Assembly (NCBI GenBank): GCA_028711795.1 | Contig: JAQTRN010000082.1 | Location: forward strand, 1 to 5,447 | DNA from: Dehalococcoidales bacterium | Lineage (GTDB): Bacteria > Chloroflexota > Dehalococcoidia > Dehalococcoidales > JAQTRN01 | DNA: 5,447 nt | Direction: 5' to 3' | Shown: piece by piece, positions 1-4,476 of the stretch | Layout of the letters: each line of letters begins with the position of its first letter | Position numbering within the stretch: the stretch's first letter is position 1 | The notes under the pieces: model-generated | Databases searched by the model: none | The model's input: the letters and a program-made list of their open reading frames with translations, nothing else | What the model was told of the DNA's origin: nothing | Position numbers and translations under genes: made by a program

Positions 1-674
1 ACAACCCAGATCGCCAGCTATGCAAGAGAGACTGCCAGTGGTGTGGCAAAATATGGAACCTGCTGGACGCTGTTGACAGCTATATACCGCTGCCGGCACG
101 GCCCAAAGACCAGCCCTTCCTGATGTCGGTCGAGGACGTCTTCAGCATCAAGGGGCGGGGCACAGTACCCACCGGCCGGGTGGAACGGGGAACGATTAAG
201 GCCGGCGATGAAATTGAAATCGTTGGCTTGCATCATGAAAGCAAGAAGACAATCGCTACCAGCCTGGAAATGTTCCACAAAATCCTGGACTACGCTGAGC
301 CGGGTGATGCGGTTGGCATCCTGCTACGGGGTGTTGAGCGCACTGATATCGAGCGGGGGCAGGTGCTGGCGGCTCCGGGTTCGATCAAGCCGCACACCTA
401 CGCCGAAGCTCAGGTCTACGTACTCAGCAAAGAGGAAGGTGGTCGGCACACTCCCTTCTTTAACGGATACAAACCCCAGTTCTATATCAGGACCACTGAC
501 GTCACCGGAAGCGCTGAACTGCCGGAAGGCGTCGAGATGGTCATGCCGGGTGATAACGTTAAGATGAAAATCAGGCTGATATACCCGGTCGCCCTGGAAA
601 AGGGGCTGCGCTTCGCTATTCGAGAGGGAGGCAAGACGGTAGGGGCCGGGACCTTTACCAACATTCTTGAGTAG
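1..674 (+). CDS. tuf: Elongation factor Tu, C-terminal part (5' end outside window)
   Basis: EF-Tu is the GTPase that carries aminoacyl-tRNA to the ribosomal A site. The reading frame is open from base 3, so 223 residues are visible, a little over half of a typical protein of about 400. It begins in the last part of the G domain with a Cys-containing insert (CKRDCQWCG, bases 21-47). The G-domain end follows (LLDAVDSYIPLP), then domain II with VEDVFSIKGRGT and GRVERG, and domain III with GGRHTPFFNGYKPQFY, TTDVTG, MPGDNVKM, the REGGKTVGAG segment and the end TFTNILE. All are family hallmarks. An ATG at 123 is internal (Met of FLMSVEDVF), not a start. The Cys insert resembles the EF-Tu form I recall from Chloroflexota; the first six codons match that form poorly. 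rpmG starts 2 nt after the stop, so the two genes are probably cotranscribed. Identification is certain. Confidence 0.98.
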   Translation, partial: NPDRQLCKRDCQWCGKIWNLLDAVDSYIPLPARPKDQPFLMSVEDVFSIKGRGTVPTGRVERGTIKAGDEIEIVGLHHESKKTIATSLEMFHKILDYAEPGDAVGILLRGVERTDIERGQVLAAPGSIKPHTYAEAQVYVLSKEEGGRHTPFFNGYKPQFYIRTTDVTGSAELPEGVEMVMPGDNVKMKIRLIYPVALEKGLRFAIREGGKTVGAGTFTNILE

Positions 675-676
675 AT

Positions 677-844
677 ATGGCCAAGAAAACAGAAAATAGA
701 GGCATTATTCACCTTGCCTGTACCGAATGCAAGGAGATAACGTACACGACGACCAAGAGTCGGCGCAATGACCCTCAGCGGTTAGAGCTGCAGAAGTTTT
801 GTCCTCGCTGCCGCACCTATCGGCTTCACCGGGAAACAAAGTAG
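677..844 (+). CDS. rpmG: 50S ribosomal protein L33 (zinc-ribbon form)
   Basis: This 55-residue protein is a small 50S subunit component located near the tRNA exit site. It begins MAKKTENRGIIHLACTEC. Two Cys pairs, C15-x-x-C18 and C42-x-x-C45, form the zinc ribbon of the zinc-binding (C+) L33 paralogue. The segment TKSRRNDPQRLELQKFCPRC and the basic tail HRETK are typical of the family, and the length is normal. The ATG lies 2 nt after the tuf stop, with only a weak ribosome-binding match inside the end of tuf (TTGAG), so translational coupling to tuf is likely. The rpmG-secE-nusG order is widespread in bacteria. Because the Cys pairs are intact, the protein should bind zinc. Confidence 0.95.
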   Translation: MAKKTENRGIIHLACTECKEITYTTTKSRRNDPQRLELQKFCPRCRTYRLHRETK

Positions 845-876
845 ACGGCGCGAGGTGAAGGTGGTAAGAATCTCCA

Positions 877-1089
877 GTGACACCGGCGACAGCTAAACAG
901 AGTAAACCAAGGTTTGGATTCATCAGGGACACCATCGCCGAGCTAAAGAAAGTGATCTGGCTCAGCCGACGGGAGGTAGCCTATCTGACCGCGCTGGTGC
1001 TGATAGTGGCCCTGATCATGGGAATCATTCTGGGCGCCGTTGATTACGGGTTCAGTAACTTGATTAACAAGTTGTTTATCGCTAAATAG
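877..1089 (+). CDS. secE: Preprotein translocase subunit SecE (one-helix type)
   Basis: SecE clamps SecY in the SecYEG protein-conducting channel of the inner membrane. The 70-residue product has a short basic N-terminus, then an amphipathic helix with the family motif ELKKVIW (residues 22-28) and SRREV. One transmembrane segment follows at about residues 36-55, then a short tail. This is the minimal single-span SecE common outside Gammaproteobacteria. The start is GTG at 877: an in-frame TAA at 865-867 leaves no other usual start upstream, and AAGGTGG (858-864) serves as ribosome-binding site with a 12-nt spacer. One oddity is Leu29, where the family usually has Pro in the W-P-S/T-R motif. 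The gene sits 32 nt after rpmG and 29 nt before nusG, the standard secE-nusG arrangement. Confidence 0.95.
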   Translation: MTPATAKQSKPRFGFIRDTIAELKKVIWLSRREVAYLTALVLIVALIMGIILGAVDYGFSNLINKLFIAK

Positions 1090-1118
1090 AAGTCACGGGA
1101 GAGACAAGAGGTCAACCG

Positions 1119-1649
1119 GTGGGGGAAAACGGAAAACAGTGGTTTGTAGTCCATACCTATTCGGGGTATGAGGAACGGGTCAAGAAGAACCTGGAACAGC
1201 GCATCAAATTCATGGACTCGCCTGATATCTACGAGATAGTGATACCGACTGAGGAGGAGACCGAAGTCAAGAACGGCCAGAGGCGGACGATAACCAAGAA
1301 GATACTACCCGGTTATGTCCTGGTCCAGATGGCAATGAATGACCAAACCTGGAACACCGTGCGTAACACGCCGGGGGTTACCGGCTTTGTCGGCAACGAG
1401 AACAAACCGGCGTCGTTACCCGAGGAAGAAGTCAGCCGTATTCTGAAACAGATGACTTCAGAAGCGCCAAAGGTCAAAGTCGGTCTGCGGCCGGGCCAGA
1501 GTATCAGAGTCATCGATGGGCCTTTTATTGACTTTATGGGAGTGGTCGACGAAGTTAACGAAGAGAAAGGTAAAGTACGCGCCTTCCTATCCCTGTTTGG
1601 ACGGGAGACACCGGTTGAACTCGACTTCCTACAGGTAGAAAAGATATAG
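1119..1649 (+). CDS. nusG: Transcription termination/antitermination factor NusG
   Basis: NusG binds RNA polymerase through its N-terminal NGN domain; its C-terminal KOW domain contacts Rho or ribosomal protein S10. The 176 residues show WFVVHTYSGYEERVKKNLEQ at the N-terminus, the NGN core KKILPGYVLVQM and NTPGVTGFVG, a linker at about residues 98-120, and the KOW segment GPFIDFMGVVDEV ending FGRETPVELDFLQVEKI. This is a textbook two-domain protein of normal length with no extra inserted domain. The start is GTG at 1119, preceded by AAGAGGT (1105-1111) at a 7-nt spacer. An ATG further in would cut into the NGN fold. The gene follows secE by 29 nt and precedes rplK by 21 nt, so it is probably in the same transcript. 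Confidence 0.97.
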   Translation: MGENGKQWFVVHTYSGYEERVKKNLEQRIKFMDSPDIYEIVIPTEEETEVKNGQRRTITKKILPGYVLVQMAMNDQTWNTVRNTPGVTGFVGNENKPASLPEEEVSRILKQMTSEAPKVKVGLRPGQSIRVIDGPFIDFMGVVDEVNEEKGKVRAFLSLFGRETPVELDFLQVEKI

Positions 1650-1670
1650 TAATGCTGGTTAGAGAAACAA

Positions 1671-2093
1671 ATGGCAAAAAAAATTAAAGCAATCATAAAA
1701 CTGCAGATCACGGCCGGGAAAGCGAACCCGGCGCCACCGGTGGGTCCGGCACTAGGCCAACACGGCATCAATATTATGGCCTTCTGCAAGGACTATAACG
1801 AACGCACCGCCGACCAGGCGGGCTCCATTGTACCAGTGGAAATAACCGTCTTTGACGACAGGTCATTTACTTTCGTCACCAAGACACCCCCGACCACTGA
1901 CCTGCTGAAAAAGGCACTGGGTATAGAAAAAGGGGCCACCACCACCGGGCATGACAAGGTTGGAACGTTGTCCCGGGCGAAGCTTCGTGAAATAGCCCAG
2001 CTTAAGGCGAAAGACCTGAACGCTAACGCTATTGAAGCCGCCGAAAGGACAGTGGCCGGCACCGCCCGCAGTATGGGAATCGAGATAGAATAA
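1671..2093 (+). CDS. rplK: 50S ribosomal protein L11
   Basis: L11 forms part of the GTPase-associated centre on 23S rRNA, the base of the stalk that stimulates EF-Tu and EF-G; it is also needed for RelA activation and is near the thiostrepton site. The 140 residues contain the Pro-rich PAPPVGPALGQHG segment (about residues 21-33), the N-terminal domain motif RSFTFVTKTPP, and the rRNA-binding C-terminal domain with LKAKDLNAN and GTARSMGI. Length and motifs are normal. The ATG start is clear (MAKKIKAIIKLQ), with a weak purine stretch (AGAGAAA) upstream. The TAA stop shares its last A with the ATG of rplA, so the two genes are translationally coupled, as expected for the L11-L1 pair. I saw no convincing L1-binding mimic upstream. 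Confidence 0.98.
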   Translation: MAKKIKAIIKLQITAGKANPAPPVGPALGQHGINIMAFCKDYNERTADQAGSIVPVEITVFDDRSFTFVTKTPPTTDLLKKALGIEKGATTTGHDKVGTLSRAKLREIAQLKAKDLNANAIEAAERTVAGTARSMGIEIE

Positions 2094-2806
2094 TGGCAGA
2101 ACACGGAAAAAAGTATCAGCAAGCACTGGAACTGATTGACAAAACCAAGGAATACGCTCCTGAGGAGGCCATCGACCTCGCCAAGAAGACGGCGCGTACT
2201 AAGTTTGACGAGACTGTTGAGTTACACCTGAGAATGGGCATTGACCCCAAGAACGCTAACCAGCAACTGCGCGGCGTCGCCCTGCTGCCGTATGGCCTGG
2301 GCAAAGAGGTCCGCGTCCTGGTTTTCGCTCAGGGTGAAGCCGCCAAGATCGCTGAAACCGCCGGCGCCAATATGGTTGGCGCCGATGAACTGGTTAAGAA
2401 AATCGAAGGTGGCTGGGTGGAATTTGATATGGCTATAGCCACGCCGGACATGATGGGTAAAGTAGGCAGGCTGGGCAAGGTCCTGGGGAGGCGGGGGCTA
2501 ATGCCTAACCCCAAATCAGGGACCGTGGTTGCAGCCGCTGACCTGCCCCGGATGATCGGCGATGCCCGTAAAGGCCGGGTTGAATTCAAACTGGACCGGA
2601 CCGGCATCATCCATGTACCACTGGGAAAAGTCAGCTTCGATAAAGATAAACTCCTGGGCAATTTGACAGCACTCGTCGAGGCAGTAGTAAAAGCCAGACC
2701 CAGTGGCGCTAAAGGCCAGTACATCAAGACAGCTACCCTGACTACCACCATGGGCCCGGGAATTAAGCTTGATCTGAGACCGACCCTGGCATTGAGTGCC
2801 AGCTAG
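2093..2806 (+). CDS. rplA: 50S ribosomal protein L1
   Basis: L1 builds the mobile L1 stalk of the 50S subunit, which moves deacylated tRNA out of the E site. In many bacteria it also represses translation of the L11-L1 mRNA. The 237 residues are close to the family norm. Visible hallmarks are KKTARTKFDETVELHLRMGI in domain I, the Rossmann-like domain II with TPDMMGKVGRLGKVLG, and the signature GLMPNPKSGTV. The return to domain I is marked by FKLDRTGIIHVPLGKVSF and TTTMGPGIKLD. The ATG overlaps the rplK stop by one base, and purines near the end of rplK (GGGAATCGAG) must serve as the ribosome-binding site. The 188 nt that follow are non-coding and regulatory. Confidence 0.98.
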   Translation: MAEHGKKYQQALELIDKTKEYAPEEAIDLAKKTARTKFDETVELHLRMGIDPKNANQQLRGVALLPYGLGKEVRVLVFAQGEAAKIAETAGANMVGADELVKKIEGGWVEFDMAIATPDMMGKVGRLGKVLGRRGLMPNPKSGTVVAAADLPRMIGDARKGRVEFKLDRTGIIHVPLGKVSFDKDKLLGNLTALVEAVVKARPSGAKGQYIKTATLTTTMGPGIKLDLRPTLALSAS

Positions 2807-2835
2807 AGTTACCGGTAACGTTTACAATTTAGTTT

Positions 2836-2914
2836 GATAGCTTCCAGAGACGTGGGCGCCAATGAAGGCTTAATTTGTTTGCCTGCCGAGGAAATTAAAT
2901 GGGTTGAGGCTATC
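2836..2914 (+). promoter_or_regulatory. Ribosomal protein L10 leader (autoregulatory RNA)
   Basis: This is the mRNA element bound by the L10-L12 complex to repress rplJ-rplL. Hand folding gives an outer stem GATAGC (2836-2841) with GCTATC (2909-2914), and a 4-bp stem TTCC (2842-2845) with GGAA (2890-2893). A kink-turn-like internal loop follows, AGAGAC (2846-2851) opposite CGA (2887-2889), then a 6-bp stem GTGGGC (2852-2857) with GCCTGC (2881-2886), which includes two G-U pairs. The AGAC...GCCTGCCGAGG pattern is the core I recall from the known L10 leader family. Its position directly before a terminator and rplJ is the expected one. The family call rests on pattern and context; a covariance-model search would settle it. 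Confidence 0.85.
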
Positions 2915-2923
2915 CTTACCCTT

Positions 2924-2958
2924 TAAGTCCTTGTGCCAGGCACAAGGACTTATTTTTT
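2924..2958 (+). terminator. Intrinsic terminator/attenuator upstream of rplJ
   Basis: A perfect 13-bp stem (2924-2936 with 2940-2952) has a 3-nt loop and is followed by six T (2953-2958). It lies between the L10 leader and rplJ, 36 nt before the rplJ start, in the direction of transcription. A strong terminator inside a ribosomal protein operon implies regulated read-through. The simplest reading is that L10-L12 binding to the leader favours this hairpin and lowers rplJ-rplL transcription. The hairpin is seen directly; its control by L10 is inferred from the known leader mechanism. Confidence 0.92.
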
Positions 2959-2978
2959 CGCCGCGCCCGACAAAAAGT

Positions 2979-2986
2979 GAAGAGGT
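2979..2986 (+). promoter_or_regulatory. Ribosome-binding site that fixes the rplJ start
   Basis: GAAGAGGT lies 8 nt before the ATG at 2995. A GTG at 2977 is in frame but would place this site inside the gene and has no purine-rich site of its own, so ATG 2995 is preferred. Confidence 0.8.
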
Positions 2987-2994
2987 TTAAGATT

Positions 2995-3519
2995 ATGGCA
3001 CGAGAAAAGAAGGCACAGACTATTGAGGAGCTCCAGAAAGTCCTCTACGGGAGCAGTATCGGCGTCATGACCAACTACCGGGGACTAACCACGGCTGAGT
3101 TGACGACCCTGCGCCGTAAACTACGAAAATCCAATATCGAGTTCCGGGTGGTCAAGAATACCCTGGCCCGTCTGGCTGCGGAAAAGATAGGTTGGAATGA
3201 TATTGCCCGGATCCTTGAAGGCCCAACCGCCATTGCCTTTAGCCAGGACGATATCACTCAGCCCGCCAGGATTCTCACGGAGCATATTATTACGACTAAG
3301 TCGACCCTGACCATCAAGGGAGCCTTCCTGAGGAACCGGATATTAACTGGCAAAGAGGTAGCCAGTCTGGCTACTCTCCCGCCGAAGGATGTGCTGGTAG
3401 CTCAAGTCATCGGCGGTATGCAGGGTCCCATAGCCACCCTGATCACCTATCTGAATACCCCGTTGCTGGGGATGATGATAACACTACAGGAAAGAATCAA
3501 ACAACTGGAGGTAAAGTAG
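2995..3519 (+). CDS. rplJ: 50S ribosomal protein L10
   Basis: L10 anchors the L7/L12 dimers to 23S rRNA at the base of the stalk and, with L12, represses its own operon by binding the leader upstream. From ATG 2995 the product has 174 residues: MAREKKAQTIEELQKVL, then the family motifs TNYRGLT, FRVVKNTLARLA and GPTAIAFSQDD. LPPKDVLVAQVIGGMQGP opens the C-terminal part, and a long amphipathic C-terminal helix (LQERIKQLEVK at the end) would bind L7/L12. Length is normal. The start is chosen from the GAAGAGGT site and from homology, since L10 usually begins with a short Lys-rich segment; the in-frame GTG at 2977 would add six residues without support. One base separates its stop from the rplL ATG, so L10 and L7/L12 synthesis are coupled. 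Confidence 0.97.
   Translation: MAREKKAQTIEELQKVLYGSSIGVMTNYRGLTTAELTTLRRKLRKSNIEFRVVKNTLARLAAEKIGWNDIARILEGPTAIAFSQDDITQPARILTEHIITTKSTLTIKGAFLRNRILTGKEVASLATLPPKDVLVAQVIGGMQGPIATLITYLNTPLLGMMITLQERIKQLEVK
3507..3512 (+). promoter_or_regulatory. Strong ribosome-binding site for the upstream rplL start
   Basis: GGAGGT inside the last codons of rplJ lies 8 nt before the ATG at 3521. This is the best ribosome-binding match near any of the three possible rplL starts, and it is the main evidence that the N-terminal extension is translated. Confidence 0.8.
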
Positions 3520-3520
3520 A

Positions 3521-4060
3521 ATGCCGGAAAAAGAAGAGACGGAACAAACAGCGACCAGTGAGGCTGTTGAAACCGAAAGCAAACCCAAGAAGACAGTAAG
3601 AAAAACCAAGACAACGGAAACGGAGGTTGGGGAACAGACAATCATGGCTGAAACAGGGAGCAAAGGGCAGACAATGGCCGTAGCCGACATAGTGGCGGCT
3701 ATCAAGAATATGACCGTTCTTGATCTTTCTGAGTTGGTAAAGACCCTGCAGACGGAGTTCGGCGTTAGTGCCGCCATGCCAATGATGGCCGCCGGCGTCC
3801 CAGCGGGCGCCCCGGGCGCAGCAGTGGCCGCGCCGCCCGCTGAAGAACAAAGCGAGTTTAGCGTCATCCTGACGAGCTTCGGAGCCAACAAGATCAACGT
3901 GATCAAGGCAGTGCGCGAACTGACCAACCTGGGACTCAAAGAGTCGAAGGACCTGGTCGAGAAAGCGCCAGCGCCGGTGAAAGAAGCCGTCAGTAAAGAG
4001 GAAGCTACCACCGCCAAGCAAAAACTGGAGGCCGCCGGAGCTACTGTCGAGGTCAAGTAG
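3521..4060 (+). CDS. rplL: 50S ribosomal protein L7/L12 with unusual N-terminal extension
   Basis: L7/L12 forms the flexible stalk dimers that recruit and activate translation GTPases. Residues 52-179 are a standard protein: dimerising N-terminal domain (MAVADIVAAIKNMTVLDLSELV), an Ala/Pro/Gly hinge (about 85-107), and the C-terminal domain with GANKINVIKAVRELTNLGL and KESKDLVEKAP. The family is usually 120-130 residues; this frame has 179. The extra 51 residues are low-complexity, probably disordered: an acidic part (EKEETEQT), a basic patch (KPKKTVRKTK, 21-30), then acidic TTETE. Three in-frame ATGs exist, at 3521 (strong GGAGGT, 8-nt spacer), 3644 (GGGGA, 10-nt spacer) and 3674 (AAAGGG, 6-nt spacer; homology start). 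I place the start at 3521 because of its site and its 1-nt spacing from rplJ. Internal starts could produce the short form too. No rpoB follows. Confidence 0.9.
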   Translation: MPEKEETEQTATSEAVETESKPKKTVRKTKTTETEVGEQTIMAETGSKGQTMAVADIVAAIKNMTVLDLSELVKTLQTEFGVSAAMPMMAAGVPAGAPGAAVAAPPAEEQSEFSVILTSFGANKINVIKAVRELTNLGLKESKDLVEKAPAPVKEAVSKEEATTAKQKLEAAGATVEVK

Positions 4061-4094
4061 TTCCAGCTTTCACACCCCAACTTCCCAGCGTCAG

Positions 4095-4125
4095 AGCGGT
4101 CTGCGTTGCAGACCGCTTCCCTTTT
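4095..4125 (+). terminator. Intrinsic terminator ending the ribosomal protein operon
   Basis: A 10-bp stem (AGCGGTCTGC at 4095-4104 with GCAGACCGCT at 4108-4117) has a GTT loop and is followed by TCCCTTTT. It lies 34 nt after the rplL stop. The T run is short and broken by Cs, so some read-through is possible. Confidence 0.8.
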
Positions 4126-4130
4126 AGATG

Positions 4131-4159
4131 TTGCAAAAGGGGGCGGTTAAGGGTATATT
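4131..4159 (+). promoter_or_regulatory. Sigma-70-like promoter for the small membrane protein and SDR genes
   Basis: A -35 box TTGCAA (4131-4136, 4 of 6 to consensus) and a -10 box TATATT (4154-4159, 5 of 6) are separated by exactly 17 nt. The site lies just after the terminator and 35 nt before the ATG at 4195, which would leave a leader of roughly 28 nt. Placement between a terminator and a new transcription unit supports it; there is no experimental evidence. Confidence 0.65.
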
Positions 4160-4194
4160 TATGACTCAATAGACGCCGACACTGGGAGGTGAAT

Positions 4195-4449
4195 ATGCCA
4201 CAGGTGGAGTGGTTTATTGTGATGGGGATAGGCGGTTTCTTCCTGGTCCTGGGTATAGCCTTGCTCACCAGTGGTAAACGGGCGGCCCGCAACTACTATG
4301 ATTCCCTATCGAGCCTGAGTGACGCCAGAAAGTTTCTGGAACGAGCGCCACGACCCCGCTTTGAGTCACTGAAAATAGGCGGACGGATATCCATCGCCGT
4401 CGGCCTGGTAGTGCTGCTGGTCGGGGCGGGCTTCTGGATCTGGGGTTAG
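4195..4449 (+). CDS. Small two-helix membrane protein, function unknown
   Basis: I do not recognise this 84-residue protein. It has a hydrophobic helix at about residues 6-25 (FIVMGIGGFFLVLGIALL), a polar loop of about 38 residues rich in Arg, Lys and Ser (SGKRAARNYYD, RKFLERAPRPRFESLK), and a second hydrophobic helix at about 64-83 (ISIAVGLVVLLVGAGFWIW) running to the end. By the positive-inside rule the loop should be cytoplasmic and both ends outside, giving a helical hairpin. The start at ATG 4195 follows GGAGG (4185-4189) by 5 nt; a GTG at 4189 overlaps that site and is less likely. No catalytic motif or signal cleavage site is visible. It begins a new unit with its own promoter, and the SDR gene follows after 27 nt, so the two are probably cotranscribed. 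A role in membrane organisation is possible but not shown. Confidence 0.8.
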   Translation: MPQVEWFIVMGIGGFFLVLGIALLTSGKRAARNYYDSLSSLSDARKFLERAPRPRFESLKIGGRISIAVGLVVLLVGAGFWIWG

Positions 4450-4476
4450 ACCACAAAAATAAAAAGGGGAGGTCAC

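Noticed and set aside
1313..1789. Minus-strand open frame of 158 codons opposite nusG and rplK.
   Set aside because: It spans two certain genes on the other strand and its translation shows no family motif.
2821..2863. Possible internal promoter before rplJ (TTTACA at 2821 or TTGATA at 2834).
   Set aside because: No acceptable -10 box lies 16-18 nt downstream of either box, and the region is explained by the L10 leader stems.
2977..2994. GTG at 2977 as the rplJ start.
   Set aside because: It has no ribosome-binding site and would bury the GAAGAGGT site inside the gene; ATG 2995 fits both spacing and family length.
3484..4080. Long minus-strand open frames opposite rplL (198 and 174 codons).
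   Set aside because: They are shadows of the biased codon use of rplL: low-complexity Ser/Ala/Leu translations, no recognisable motif, no ribosome-binding site, and opposite a certain gene.
4120..4140. CCTTTT...AAAAGG inverted repeat overlapping the promoter region.
   Set aside because: The 6-bp stem is weak and A-T rich; it is better explained by the end of the terminator T run and the chance purine run beyond the -35 box.
4189..4194. GTG at 4189 as start of the small membrane protein.
   Set aside because: It overlaps the GGAGG ribosome-binding site that serves ATG 4195.
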